Assembly (NCBI GenBank): GCA_964602445.1
Contig: CAZRQV010000036.1
Coordinates: 1-17,971, forward strand
Reading direction: 5' to 3'
DNA from: HGM12587 sp964602445
Lineage (GTDB): Bacteria > Bacillota > Clostridia > Lachnospirales > Lachnospiraceae
DNA: 17,971 nt
A model generated the notes under the pieces. The model saw only the letters and a list, made by a program, of their open reading frames with translations, ran no database searches and had not been told where the DNA came from. Position numbers and translations under genes: made by a program. Positions 1 through 8,475 of the stretch are shown one piece after another; positions within the stretch are counted from its first letter, which is position 1; the number at the start of each line of letters is the position of its first letter.

Positions 1-112
1 TTTTTAGACTTTCATGCAGACATTGCGAACGCATGCTGACTACTCATCTCTTGATCATTTTTAGATTTTCATGCAGACGTTCTGGAATTTCTGCCTGCTC
101 ATCTTTTGATTA
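1..112. repeat. Imperfect tandem repeat, two units of about 56 nt, at the 3' end of the IreB gene
   Basis: Positions 1-57 and 58-112 align along their whole length. Both start with five T's, then TTTCATGCAGAC, and end with CTCATCT, C or T, then TTGAT. They diverge mainly in the middle. On the minus strand each unit begins with a stop codon: the first is the TAA of the IreB gene at 110-112, the second a TGA. Each contains an ATG followed within 11-13 codons by another stop, so no continuing reading frame is visible. The next gene of the usual ireB operon (ruvX) must lie beyond the window edge. More copies could exist outside the window. Confidence 0.6.
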
Positions 113-370
113 TTTTTCAAAGTTTTCAATATAAACTTTCAGTAATTCTTCTACCAGCTCATCTCTTTCCACTTTAGAAATCAAACTTCTGGCATTCTTG
201 TGACTTGTAATATAAGTAGGATCTCCAGACATAATATATCCGACAATCTGATTTACCGGATCATATCCTTTCTCGGCCATCGCCTGATAAACAGTCCTTA
301 AAATATCCCCTACTTTTAATTCCTGTTCTGTCTGAATCTTAAAATATTGTGTGTTTTCAAGTCCACTCAT
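110..370 (-). CDS. ireB: IreB family regulatory phosphoprotein (UPF0297)
   Basis: An 86-residue cytosolic protein with the family signature: an MSGLENTQYFK start, then KGYDPVNQIVGY, SGDPTYITSHKNAR and ERDELVEELL. In Enterococcus faecalis, IreB is a small substrate of the Ser/Thr kinase IreK and phosphatase IreP and dampens the cell-wall stress (cephalosporin) response; a similar role here is by homology only. I take the ATG at 370 as the start because an AGAGGGGG ribosome site lies nine bases upstream and the length then matches the family. The frame also allows a start at 397 (95 residues). In Firmicutes this gene normally precedes ruvX, which would lie off the low-coordinate edge. It has its own promoter at 436-464, so it need not depend on the MATE gene upstream. 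Confidence 0.9.
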   Translation of the reverse strand: MSGLENTQYFKIQTEQELKVGDILRTVYQAMAEKGYDPVNQIVGYIMSGDPTYITSHKNARSLISKVERDELVEELLKVYIENFEK

Positions 371-435
371 CTTGTCCGTCCCCCTCTTTGAAATCATCCT
401 AAAATGATGATTTCATACTTTGCCTAATTATCTTT

Positions 436-464
436 ACTATAATACAGATTTACATAAAACACAA
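436..464 (-). promoter_or_regulatory. Predicted SigA-type promoter of the ireB gene
   Basis: Read on the minus strand, TTGTGT (464-459) is followed by exactly 17 bases and TATAGT (441-436). It lies in the spacer between the MATE gene and ireB and would give a leader of about 60 nt. Confidence 0.5.
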
Positions 465-555
465 GCTTTTCTGTCCTTCCTTTCCCTGTTTGCGGAAGTC
501 TTTTTCTTCTTAATGTTTCAGAAAATTCCGGTCAAATTTTAAGTTTCGCATCTGT

Positions 556-1905
556 TTATTCTGCCTCTGTTTTCAGATTTTTATAAAATGAAAACAAAAA
601 CGGAGCACATGCAAATGCTGTCAAAACGTCCGATACCGCCTGTGCCGCTACCACCCCATTTAACTTCAGCAGTAACGGCAGCAGATAGATCAGAGGAATA
701 AAAAAGATTCCCTGACGCATCGCTGCCATAAAGGTAGCACGCCATGATTTTCCCACGGACTGGAATGTCATATTTGCCACTGTTCCCATAGGAATAAACG
801 GCATACTAAATGCCTGGGCACGAAGTGCTGCAGTTCCGATTTCTACTACTTGAACATCTTCAGCGATAAACAGCTGCATCAGATTCGGCGCTGCCAGATA
901 TAATCCTGCTGCTGCCGCACTCATACCGATGGTTCCTACCACCAATGTAAATTTCATTGCTTTTTTCACACGGGTCTGTTTTCCTGCACCGTAGTTATAT
1001 CCAGCGACCGGCTGATAGCCCTGTCCAAAACCGATCATCACAGAAAAAATAAGCATAAATACTTTCGAAACGATCGCCATTGCTGCCACAGCCGCATCTC
1101 CATATACCACCGCCTGTCTGTTCAATAAGATGGATGCAATACTGGAAAGTCCCTGTCTGGAAAATGACGGAAGCCCGTTTTTGATGATCTGCAGATAAGT
1201 TCCTGCATGTCTGGAAATCCGGCCAAAGCCCAGTCTGGTGGTCGTCTTTCCCAATACAAAATAAGAAAGCAGGATCAGAAAACTGATCAGCTGGCTTAAC
1301 GCAGTTGCTGCCGCTGCTCCCATAATTCCCATATCAAACGTAAAGATAAACAGCGGATCCAGCACCATATTCAAAATACCGCCTGCTGCAATCCCGATCA
1401 TCGCAAATTTAGCATGTCCTTCGGAACGCAGAATATTGTTCATCACAAAAGAAGATGCCATGATCGGAGCTGCCAGTAAAATAAAAAGCGCATAATCCTT
1501 CGCATAGGGAAGAATCGTTTTCGATGCACCAAGAAGAAGCATCAGTTCATCTAATTTCCACTCTCCAAGAACTGTAATCACAATTCCCAGAAATACAGCA
1601 CTGTAAAATCCTGTGGCTGCAACTTCCGAAGATTTTTCCGTTTCTTTTGCACCGAGAAGTCTGGAAATCCAGCTTCCGCTGCCCATGCCGAAAGTAAAAC
1701 CAACTGCCTGAATGATTGCCATCAGCGAAAATACGATTCCAACTGCACCTGATGCACCTGTACCTAATTTAGATACAAAAAACGTATCTGCCATATTATA
1801 GACAGAAGTGACCAGCATGCTGATGATCGTCGGAACAGACAGCGTTGTGATCAGTTTTCCTACCGGTGTGTGTATCATTTTTTGAAATTGCTGATTTTGT
1901 TCCAT
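556..1905 (-). CDS. MATE family efflux transporter
   Basis: A 449-residue membrane protein, the usual length for multidrug and toxic compound extrusion transporters, with about twelve hydrophobic segments. The N-terminal half carries MIHTPVGKLITTLSVPTIIS and YNMADTFFVSKLG; the start of the second half carries GLPSFSRQGLSSI and GFGQGYQPVAGYNYGAG, both common in Firmicutes MATE proteins. Family members export cationic drugs or metabolites in exchange for Na+ or H+; the substrate cannot be read from the sequence. The ATG at 1905 has a GAGGGG site four bases upstream. The gene starts 45 bases after the stop of mtaB with no terminator between, so the two are probably cotranscribed. Confidence 0.93.
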   Translation of the reverse strand: MEQNQQFQKMIHTPVGKLITTLSVPTIISMLVTSVYNMADTFFVSKLGTGASGAVGIVFSLMAIIQAVGFTFGMGSGSWISRLLGAKETEKSSEVAATGFYSAVFLGIVITVLGEWKLDELMLLLGASKTILPYAKDYALFILLAAPIMASSFVMNNILRSEGHAKFAMIGIAAGGILNMVLDPLFIFTFDMGIMGAAAATALSQLISFLILLSYFVLGKTTTRLGFGRISRHAGTYLQIIKNGLPSFSRQGLSSIASILLNRQAVVYGDAAVAAMAIVSKVFMLIFSVMIGFGQGYQPVAGYNYGAGKQTRVKKAMKFTLVVGTIGMSAAAAGLYLAAPNLMQLFIAEDVQVVEIGTAALRAQAFSMPFIPMGTVANMTFQSVGKSWRATFMAAMRQGIFFIPLIYLLPLLLKLNGVVAAQAVSDVLTAFACAPFLFSFYKNLKTEAE

Positions 1906-1950
1906 AGTACCCCTCTTTTCTATCTGCTTGGAATGATCACCATTCTTTTT

Positions 1951-3258
1951 TTATCGTTCGCCTAACAGGATCAGATCCTTCAAAATACTCTTTGCTGTCA
2001 CTGTTACAAACTGATTGGTCAGATTTTCTTCGGTTCTGACTGCAACCTTAATATATTCCTTCGTATGTCCTACAAAATAAGCAGTTCCGTCAAGGATCAT
2101 CTGTTCTTCCATCAGAACCTCAACTTCTTTTCCCATATGTCTCTGCAGATACTGTTCCGAATTTTTGGCATTTAATTCCAAAAGAGTATTGCTGCGGGCA
2201 TGTTTAATCTGATCCGGGATCTGATGGTCCATTTTCGCCGCTCTGGTTCCTTTTCTGATCGAAAATTTAAAGATATGAGTTTCGAAAAATGCGATTTTTT
2301 CCAAAAACGCCTTACATTCTTCAAATTCTTCTTCTGTCTCTCCCGCAAATCCTACAATCACATCTGTAGTCAGTGCCGGATCATCAAAATATTTTCGAAG
2401 TCTCTTACACACTTCATAATATTCCTCTGCCGTATACTTTCTATTCATTCGCTTTAAAGTAGCGTCACAACCGCTCTGCAACGACAAATGAAAATGCGGG
2501 CACACCTTCGAAAGATCTGCAAGACTCTTTACAAAATCTTCTGTCATAATCCTTGGTTCTAAAGAACCCAGACGGATTCTCTTGATTCCTTCGATTCCAT
2601 GAAGCAGCTGGATCAGTGTCAGCAGATTTTCCTCTTCCAGATCCACTCCATAAGAACTCAGATGGATTCCAGTCAGTACCACTTCCTGATAACCAGCTTC
2701 TGCTAAACGCTGTACTTCTTCATACACATCCTTGGACTGACGGCTTCGTACCCTTCCTCTGGTATACGGAATGATACAATAGCTGCAAAACTGATTACAG
2801 CCATCCTGTACTTTCACATAAGCTCTGGTGTGCTCTGCTGTTTTATTCAGATTCAGTTCTTCATACTCTTTGGTATGATTGATGTCAATGACCGCTTCCG
2901 AACGTTTTCCTTCTTCGTAAGCCTCTAAAATTTCCACAAGATCTTTTTTACAATTATTTCCAATGACAATATCGATGGCTTCATCCACTTTTCCGCCGGA
3001 ATATTTTTCACTTTCCACATAGCAGCCTGCTGCTACCACAATCGCATCCGGATTCATCTTTTTCGCTTTATGAAGCATCTGTCTTGACTTTCTGTCCGCA
3101 ATATTCGTTACGGTACAAGTATTAATGATATAAATATCAGCTCCCGGAGCAAATGGTACGATCTCGTATCCTGCCTGCTCCAGCATCTGCTGCATGCTTT
3201 CTGTTTCGTAAGCATTTACCTTACATCCAAGGTTATGCAATGCTGCTTTTTTTGCCAT
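1951..3258 (-). CDS. mtaB: tRNA (t6A37) methylthiotransferase MtaB
   Basis: A radical-SAM enzyme that converts t6A37 to ms2t6A37 in tRNAs reading ANN codons. Numbered from the ATG at 3258 (435 residues), the N-terminal methylthiotransferase domain shows LGCKVNAYE with Cys12, INTCTV with Cys48 and AAGCYV with Cys79, the ligands of the auxiliary 4Fe-4S cluster. The radical-SAM motif DGCNQFCSYCIIPYTRGR supplies Cys154, Cys158 and Cys161. A TRAM-like RNA-binding domain covers roughly the last 65 residues. ATG codons also occur at 3276 and 3267. I prefer 3258 because GGAAGGA lies nine bases upstream and MAKKAALHNLGCKVN matches the usual family start. MtaB is often encoded beside prmA and rsmE; here it lies a few genes away. 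It is divergent from the HPr-like gene. Confidence 0.93.
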   Translation of the reverse strand: MAKKAALHNLGCKVNAYETESMQQMLEQAGYEIVPFAPGADIYIINTCTVTNIADRKSRQMLHKAKKMNPDAIVVAAGCYVESEKYSGGKVDEAIDIVIGNNCKKDLVEILEAYEEGKRSEAVIDINHTKEYEELNLNKTAEHTRAYVKVQDGCNQFCSYCIIPYTRGRVRSRQSKDVYEEVQRLAEAGYQEVVLTGIHLSSYGVDLEEENLLTLIQLLHGIEGIKRIRLGSLEPRIMTEDFVKSLADLSKVCPHFHLSLQSGCDATLKRMNRKYTAEEYYEVCKRLRKYFDDPALTTDVIVGFAGETEEEFEECKAFLEKIAFFETHIFKFSIRKGTRAAKMDHQIPDQIKHARSNTLLELNAKNSEQYLQRHMGKEVEVLMEEQMILDGTAYFVGHTKEYIKVAVRTEENLTNQFVTVTAKSILKDLILLGER

Positions 3259-3311
3259 TTTTTTCATTCCTTCCATAGTTCAGCTGCTGGATTATTTTGT
3301 AAGTTTTATTA

Positions 3312-3342
3312 TTGACTTTTGCTTTAGTTATGTTAATATTAT
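3312..3342 (+). promoter_or_regulatory. Predicted promoter of the HPr-like gene
   Basis: TTGACT at 3312-3317 is followed by an AT-rich stretch with two possible -10 boxes: TAATAT at 3334-3339 (16-nt spacing) or TATTAT at 3337-3342 (19-nt spacing). Neither is perfect. The leader would be about 55-60 nt. Confidence 0.4.
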
Positions 3343-3406
3343 CTCATAATTATCGGATGAATCTAATTTTGAATGTATGATCATCTTAGCTTATTAGGAG
3401 GGCATT

Positions 3407-3646
<240 letters not shown>

Positions 3647-3686
3647 TTAAATAATCTTTTTATTTTTAGTTTTCATTAACAATTTT

Positions 3687-3724
3687 ACGCTGGAAATACA
3701 TTTCGTATTTCCAGCGTTTTTATT
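3687..3724 (+). terminator. Rho-independent terminator after the HPr-like gene
   Basis: A perfect 13-bp stem (3687-3699 with 3705-3717), a five-base loop, and a T-rich tail running TTTTATTT. On the opposite strand the stem is followed only by AAAATTGTT, so it would stop transcripts arriving from thiI less well. Confidence 0.9.
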
Positions 3725-3737
3725 TGCGCTTCATCAG

Positions 3738-3770
3738 TTCTTTTCTCTCTGTCGAGAGAGCAAAAGAATT
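3738..3770. other. Inverted repeat between the HPr-like gene terminator and thiI
   Basis: TTCTTTT plus CTCTCT, a GTCG loop, then AGAGAG, one unpaired C and AAAAGAA. The stem is about 13 bp with one bulge. It lacks a T-run on either side, so it is not a classical terminator. It might help protect or end the thiI transcript. Confidence 0.4.
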
Positions 3771-3844
3771 ATTCTACCTAGATCATTTCAAGTTTCAACA
3801 TTCTCTGTGAAAATCAAAAAACTATTCTACATAGATTGTTTCAA
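3761..3844. repeat. Short diverged duplication of the 3' end of thiI
   Basis: The last codons of thiI plus the bases just after its stop (3815-3844) recur in diverged form at 3761-3791, about 53 nt downstream on the minus strand. On that strand both begin TTGAAA, share ATCTA, GTAGAATA and a T-rich end, and differ at a few positions plus one inserted base. The downstream copy does not continue the thiI frame. Confidence 0.5.
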
Positions 3845-5015
3845 TGCTTTCCATTGCTTCTTTATAAAGCTCTGCGATTTTTTCTTCCAAATGTGTTTCA
3901 GAACGCTTGATAATATTGATATTTGGCTTTGTTACCGGATGTTTTGCTACAAAGATCGTACAGCAGTCTTCATACGGTAAGATTGATGTTTCATACGTAT
4001 CGATATTCTTTGCGATCGTTACGATATCTTCTTTATCAAATGCGATCAGAGGACGGAATACCGGAAGTGTACAAACTTCATTGGTTGCCGCAAGACTCTG
4101 TACCGTCTGGCTGGCTACCTGTCCGATGCTTTCTCCTGTGATCAATGCCATGCTTCCGTTTTCTTTTGCGATATCTTCTGCAATCTTCATCATATAACGG
4201 CGCATGATGATCGTCAGTTCTTCATGAGGACACTGGTCGTAGATATAAAGCTGGATATCTGTAAAGTTAACGATGTTCAGCCGGATCGGGCCTGTATATT
4301 TTGCAACTTTTTTCGCAAGGTCGATTACTTTCTGTTTTGCACGTTCGCTGGTATATGGCGGTGCATGGAAATAAGTCGCATCAATACGTACCCCGCGTTT
4401 TGCGATCATATATCCTGCAACCGGACTGTCAATACCGCCGGAAAGAAGAAGCATTGCTCTGCCGTTGGTTCCAATCGGCATACCGCCTGGTCCCGGAATC
4501 ACTTCTGAATAAATATAAACGTGCTTACGTACTTCGATCACCAGATTGATGTCCGGATGATGCACATCTACTTTCATTTCCGGATAGGCATCCAGAATTC
4601 TTCCGCCCATTTCCATGTTGATTTCTACAGAATCCAGCGGATATCCTTTGTTTGCACGGCGTGCATTCACCTTAAATGTCTTATTTTTATCCGGATATAC
4701 ATCGTCGATATATTTTAATACCTGTGCAGATACATTTTCAAATTCTGTATCTTCCACAATCACAACCGGACAGATTCCTACGATTCCAAACACACGTTTT
4801 AACGCTGTGATGGTCTCATCATAATCATAGGATTCTGATCTGACAAATACGTAGATACGTCCCATTTCTTTTGTGACTTCAAACTCACCTTCTACGTCTG
4901 TCAATGCATGTTTCATACTTGTAACCAATGCATCTTCAAACATATAACGGTTTTTTCCTTTGATGGCAATTTCACCATATTTAATTAAAAATGCCCGAAA
5001 CATTGTCTTTTCCAT
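3822..5015 (-). CDS. thiI: tRNA 4-thiouridine synthetase ThiI
   Basis: A 397-residue cytosolic enzyme that adenylates U8 of tRNA and installs sulfur to give s4U; in some bacteria it also feeds thiazole synthesis. Order of domains: an N-terminal ferredoxin-like part (about 1-60), a THUMP RNA-binding domain (about 60-165), and a PP-loop ATPase with LLLSGGIDSPVAGY (SGGIDS at 192-197). Near the C-terminus PYEDCCTIFVAKHPVTKP holds the conserved cysteine pair. There is no rhodanese domain, as in Firmicutes and unlike the longer enterobacterial protein, so persulfide is expected directly from the cysteine desulfurase encoded 15 bases upstream. The ATG at 5015 has an AAGGGGA site with good spacing; a second ATG lies four codons in. 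Confidence 0.96.
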   Translation of the reverse strand: MEKTMFRAFLIKYGEIAIKGKNRYMFEDALVTSMKHALTDVEGEFEVTKEMGRIYVFVRSESYDYDETITALKRVFGIVGICPVVIVEDTEFENVSAQVLKYIDDVYPDKNKTFKVNARRANKGYPLDSVEINMEMGGRILDAYPEMKVDVHHPDINLVIEVRKHVYIYSEVIPGPGGMPIGTNGRAMLLLSGGIDSPVAGYMIAKRGVRIDATYFHAPPYTSERAKQKVIDLAKKVAKYTGPIRLNIVNFTDIQLYIYDQCPHEELTIIMRRYMMKIAEDIAKENGSMALITGESIGQVASQTVQSLAATNEVCTLPVFRPLIAFDKEDIVTIAKNIDTYETSILPYEDCCTIFVAKHPVTKPNINIIKRSETHLEEKIAELYKEAMESIETIYVE

Positions 5016-5030
5016 GGTATTTCCCCTTTT

Positions 5031-6185
5031 CTAATGTCTTGCATATCTGCGGAGCATCGGGAGCAGTCCTCCCAATACTTCCATACAGTAATCTATTTCT
5101 TCTTTTGTAGTATGAACGCTGAAACTAAATCGCAGTGTACTGTCCAAATGTTCCTTCGGTACATTGATGGCTTTCAATGTAGCACTGACTGCCGGCTTAT
5201 TAGACGAGCAGGCACTTCCTGCGGAAGCATACACTTCTTTATCTTCCAGTGCATGAAGAAGTACTTCACTTCGTACCCCCGGAAAGCTGACACTGACAAC
5301 ATGAGGTGCTGAATCCCTGCCTGTCAGTCCGTTGATCTTTGTACCTTCCAGTTTTAAGATTTCACTGACAAAATGTTCCTTCACTTCATATAAGTGTGCC
5401 GTTTTAGCATCAAATTCTGTATAAATTTCTTTCGCTGCCTCTGCAAGTCCTGCGATTCCCGGAACATTTTCCGTACCGGAACGCAGATCCCACTGCTGAC
5501 CGCCTCCGAAAACGATCGGTTTGATCTTAATCTTGGAATCATGATACAAAAATCCAATCCCTTTTGGTCCGTGAATCTTGTGAGCACTGACAGACAGCAG
5601 ATCGATTCCCATCTTTTTCGGTAAAATGCGATATTTTCCATAGCTTTGGATCGCATCTACATGAAAGATCGTGGCCGGATTGTTGGCCTTAATGATTTTT
5701 GAAATTTCTTCTATCGGCTGAACTGCACCAATCTCATTATTAACGTGCATCACTGATACCAGCATGGTATCCGGACGCAGCGCTTCTTTCAACTTGTCCA
5801 AACGAACGATTCCATTTTCATCTACCGGAAGATAAGTCACTTCATATCCTTCTTCTTCCATATGTTTCATTACATTTCCAACAGACGGATGTTCAATCTT
5901 TGTTGTGATCAGATGTTTTCCCATACGATGATTCGCTGCTGCACAGCCCATGATCGCCAGATTGTTGCTCTCGGTACCGCCGGATGTAAAAATAATCTCT
6001 TTTTCCTGTACTTTTAATGTTTTTGCAATGATTTCTCTTGCTTCTTTTACGTAATTTTCAGCTTCTACCCCTTTGTTATGCATTGCGGAAGGATTTCCGT
6101 AGCAGATGCTCATCATCTGAACCACCTTTTCTACGACTCCCGGCTCACAGACTGTAGTAGCTGAATTATCTAAATATGCCTGCAT
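5031..6185 (-). CDS. Cysteine desulfurase (NifS/IscS family), partner of ThiI
   Basis: A 384-residue PLP enzyme that removes sulfur from cysteine, leaving a persulfide on its own active-site cysteine. The sequence opens MQAYLDNSATT. It has TSGGTESNN at 68-75 for cofactor phosphate binding, HVDAIQ with the PLP-ring aspartate at 177, SAHKIHGPKG with the Schiff-base Lys203, and SAGSACSS with catalytic Cys326. It lies immediately before thiI, the arrangement of B. subtilis nifZ-thiI, so its main job is probably sulfur supply for tRNA s4U rather than general Fe-S assembly; no iscU-like scaffold gene is nearby. An AGAGGA site precedes the ATG. A 153-nt spacer separates it from rsmE, so it may also have its own promoter. 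Confidence 0.94.
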   Translation of the reverse strand: MQAYLDNSATTVCEPGVVEKVVQMMSICYGNPSAMHNKGVEAENYVKEAREIIAKTLKVQEKEIIFTSGGTESNNLAIMGCAAANHRMGKHLITTKIEHPSVGNVMKHMEEEGYEVTYLPVDENGIVRLDKLKEALRPDTMLVSVMHVNNEIGAVQPIEEISKIIKANNPATIFHVDAIQSYGKYRILPKKMGIDLLSVSAHKIHGPKGIGFLYHDSKIKIKPIVFGGGQQWDLRSGTENVPGIAGLAEAAKEIYTEFDAKTAHLYEVKEHFVSEILKLEGTKINGLTGRDSAPHVVSVSFPGVRSEVLLHALEDKEVYASAGSACSSNKPAVSATLKAINVPKEHLDSTLRFSFSVHTTKEEIDYCMEVLGGLLPMLRRYARH

Positions 6186-6338
6186 CTGTTTCCTCTTCCA
6201 ACATTACTGTTTCCGTAACTACTGTTCTCTTTTTAACTCAAATATTTATGACTTCCATTTTCTCGTAATTTTAATCGAAATTACAGTTTTCCTGCTTCCT
6301 GCACCTTTTCAAGATAACCAATCAAGCTCTCCTGTAAT

Positions 6339-7079
6339 TTATGCTTCTTCCAGCAGATACATCAGAATGGATAAGGTTGTCAATCCTGCGGTTTCCGTCC
6401 GAAGGATTCTGCGTCCTAAAGTAACCGGCTTTACGTCCAGCTTCTTTGCCTCTTCGACTTCTGATTCTTCAAATCCGCCTTCCGGTCCGATAAAGATTCC
6501 GATGCTCATTCCCGGTTTGATATTTCCGAAAATTTCTCTCGTTTCTTCCATTCCTCTGGCGCATTCATAAGGGATCACATTCACATCCAGCTCTTGCGCC
6601 ATCTGCAATGCCTCCGGAAAGCTCTTTACTTCCATAATCTGAGGAATCAGCATTCTGCCGGACTGTTTTGCCGCACCTTCTGCAATACTCTGCCAGCGTT
6701 TTCGCTTAGATGCTTCTTTCTTTGCATCTAATTTAACAATCGCACGTTTGGTAGATACCGGAACAACGGCATAAACACCAAGCTCTACTGCTTTCTGTAT
6801 GATCAGCTCCATTTTATCAGATTTCGGAAGTCCCTGAAACAGATAGATTTTGGAAGCCAACTCACTGGTTCCCTGTTCTTTCCACAGAATCTTTGCTGTT
6901 ACTTCCTGTTTATCCAGAACATCCACTTCACAATGATAAAAGATTCCATTCTCATCTGCCGCAGTAAACGCCTCACCGGCTCTCATACGAAGCACATTTT
7001 TCATATGATTCACATCATCTCCGATGATCCGGATCTCCTGTTCTGAAACCTGATCCGATGTTATAAAAAAATGACTCAT
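6339..7079 (-). CDS. rsmE: 16S rRNA (uracil1498-N3)-methyltransferase RsmE
   Basis: A 246-residue SPOUT-class methyltransferase that modifies U1498 in the 30S decoding region using SAM. The N-terminal PUA-like domain (about 1-70) begins MSHFFI and includes the family's HMKNVLRMRAGE. The C-terminal trefoil-knot domain carries FQGLPKSDKMELIIQKAVELG (81-101), GPEGGF (198-203) and LGRRILRTETA (221-231), which together form the SAM site. Length is normal. The start codon lies four bases after the prmA stop, so the two are translationally close and certainly cotranscribed; the prmA-rsmE pairing is standard in Firmicutes. Confidence 0.96.
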   Translation of the reverse strand: MSHFFITSDQVSEQEIRIIGDDVNHMKNVLRMRAGEAFTAADENGIFYHCEVDVLDKQEVTAKILWKEQGTSELASKIYLFQGLPKSDKMELIIQKAVELGVYAVVPVSTKRAIVKLDAKKEASKRKRWQSIAEGAAKQSGRMLIPQIMEVKSFPEALQMAQELDVNVIPYECARGMEETREIFGNIKPGMSIGIFIGPEGGFEESEVEEAKKLDVKPVTLGRRILRTETAGLTTLSILMYLLEEA

Positions 7080-7083
7080 AATC

Positions 7084-8040
7084 TTACCCGTTTTTTCTGG
7101 CAGTTACAGATACCCATTCGCCCTGATAAGTAACTTCCAGAACTTCCAAACCTGCTGCTTTTACTGCCTCTACAACTGTTTCTTCCTTATCATCAATGAT
7201 ACCTGAAGTAATATAAAGACCGCCTGTTTTCATCTGATTTACGATCACCGGTGTCAAAGGAACCAGTACATCTGCCAGAATATTTGCTACTACAATATCA
7301 TATTTTTCATAGCCCACCCGATCCTGAATCTCTTTATCATCAATGATATTTCCGATCATCACTTCGAATTTGTCTTTTGAAATTCCATTCACTTCTGTAT
7401 TTTCTTCGGTAGCAGTGATGGCACATGGATCCAAATCGGTTCCAACTGCAGATGCTGCCCCAAGTTTTAATGCAACAATCGAAAGGATACCGCTTCCGCA
7501 TCCTACATCCAGCAGTTTTGTTTCCGGTGTCACATATTTTTTGATCTGACGGATGCAAAGCTGTGTTGTTTCATGCATTCCCGTACCGAATGCAGTTCCC
7601 GGATCGATCTGAATCAAAAGTTTTTCTCTATCTTCCGGCTTTACTTCCTCCCACGACGGTTTGATCAAAATGTCATCTACATAGAACTGATGGAAATATT
7701 CTTTCCAGTTATTGATCCAGTCTTTATCTTCGGTTTCTGATGCTTCGATGGTAGCTTCTCCAATATCCATCCACTGAGCGATTTCTTCTAACCCTTCACG
7801 TACTTTACGGAGCATTTCTTCCTGATCCTGTTCCGGCTCCAGATAAAAACTAATGTAGGCAGTACCATCATCTTCTCCAACGATCGGCATGATGTCTACA
7901 AACATCTGTGCCTTATCCTGTTCTGTCAAAGGTACTTTATCTTCGATCTCGATGCCTTCCACACCTACCTCCATCATCATGCTGCTGATGATATCTTCCG
8001 CGTCTGTGCGGGTCTTTAATGTATATTTATTCCACTTCAT
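7084..8040 (-). CDS. prmA: Ribosomal protein L11 methyltransferase PrmA
   Basis: A 318-residue SAM-dependent enzyme that trimethylates ribosomal protein L11. The N-terminal substrate-recognition region begins MKWNKYTLKT. The class I methyltransferase core shows DPGTAFGTGMHETT (146-159), LLDVGCGSGILS (176-187) and VANILADVLVPL, with the catalytic-loop NILA at 253-256. The frame stays open up to 8097, but I take the ATG at 8040 because the family begins at this MKW and the 19 extra residues (basic, cysteine-containing) do not resemble it. The ribosome site at 8040 is weak (TGGA). A good promoter at 8127-8155 gives a leader of about 80 nt. It is first in a unit with rsmE and probably the desulfurase and thiI. 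Confidence 0.95.
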   Translation of the reverse strand: MKWNKYTLKTRTDAEDIISSMMMEVGVEGIEIEDKVPLTEQDKAQMFVDIMPIVGEDDGTAYISFYLEPEQDQEEMLRKVREGLEEIAQWMDIGEATIEASETEDKDWINNWKEYFHQFYVDDILIKPSWEEVKPEDREKLLIQIDPGTAFGTGMHETTQLCIRQIKKYVTPETKLLDVGCGSGILSIVALKLGAASAVGTDLDPCAITATEENTEVNGISKDKFEVMIGNIIDDKEIQDRVGYEKYDIVVANILADVLVPLTPVIVNQMKTGGLYITSGIIDDKEETVVEAVKAAGLEVLEVTYQGEWVSVTARKNG

Positions 8041-8126
8041 AAATTCCACACTCTTTCTGTAAATATTCTTATTACATGAACGAAAATGCCCTTTCATCCG
8101 GACATTTTCATAGTTATCCGTTTAAA

Positions 8127-8155
8127 ACTATACCACAAAGAGGCTATGCTTTCAA
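8127..8155 (-). promoter_or_regulatory. Predicted SigA-type promoter of the prmA operon
   Basis: On the minus strand TTGAAA (8155-8150), exactly 17 bases, then TATAGT (8132-8127). The stretch between it and the first small-RNA terminator (8156-8320) shows no gene I can support. Confidence 0.65.
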
Positions 8156-8324
8156 GCCACGTCTTACAGCGGCTACATGATTATTTCAGTTTAATAAAAG
8201 TTCAAACTGCCCTGCCCGATTCTGAAGAAAACTCCTGCTTTTCGACAGTTTCTTCGATAAAGTAATATAACAAAAATGGATCGTGTAAGGGAATTACAAA
8301 AGAGAGGGATTTCTGCTGAGATAA

Positions 8325-8432
8325 AAAATAAAAAGACAGCCGTCGATCTGCTGTCTTTTCGGAGAAGGTATTTAATTAAATATTTTTTTGGGGGGATGTA
8401 AAAACTTTTGTATTGGGGGGTTGTTTTTACGA
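8325..8432 (-). ncRNA. Predicted C-rich small RNA, copy 1
   Basis: A complete transcription unit without a credible reading frame. An extended -10 box at 8438-8443 predicts a start near 8431. The RNA, about 108 nt, first forms a hairpin with an 8-bp GTAAAAAC/GTTTTTAC stem (8423-8430 with 8398-8405); its loop holds six consecutive C's (8415-8420). A second six-C run (8390-8395) sits unpaired just after it, then an AU-rich linker, then ACCTTCTCC (8361-8369). It ends in a perfect 10-bp stem AAAAGACAGC/GCTGTCTTTT (8350-8359 with 8331-8340), a nine-base loop and a TTTTTATTTTTT tail. Runs of C in loops are typical of Firmicutes small RNAs that pair with Shine-Dalgarno sequences, such as staphylococcal Rsa RNAs and streptococcal csRNAs. 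The family is not recognised; function is inference. Confidence 0.72.
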
Positions 8433-8437
8433 TTTGT

Positions 8438-8475
8438 AGTATAGCAAATGTTTCCGCGAAAGTGTGTACAAACTT
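8438..8475 (-). promoter_or_regulatory. Promoter and putative operator of small RNA copy 1
   Basis: The minus strand reads TGCTATACT (8446-8438), an extended -10 box. No good -35 is present. Instead, 16 bases upstream lies AAGTTTGTACACACTT (8475-8460), a 16-bp palindrome with one mismatched pair, placed over the -35 region. That position suits an activator or repressor. Confidence 0.6.

Noticed and set aside
6265..6284. Inverted repeat GTAATTT/AAATTAC between rsmE and the desulfurase
   Set aside because: Only 7 AT-rich base pairs with no T-run on the minus strand; too weak to call a terminator.
6281..6338. A short open stretch after rsmE on the minus strand encoding a helix-like peptide (LIGYLEKVQEAGKL)
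   Set aside because: It lacks an ATG, its only start would be a TTG too close to AGGAG, and it is only 14 codons; possibly a gene remnant but not supportable.
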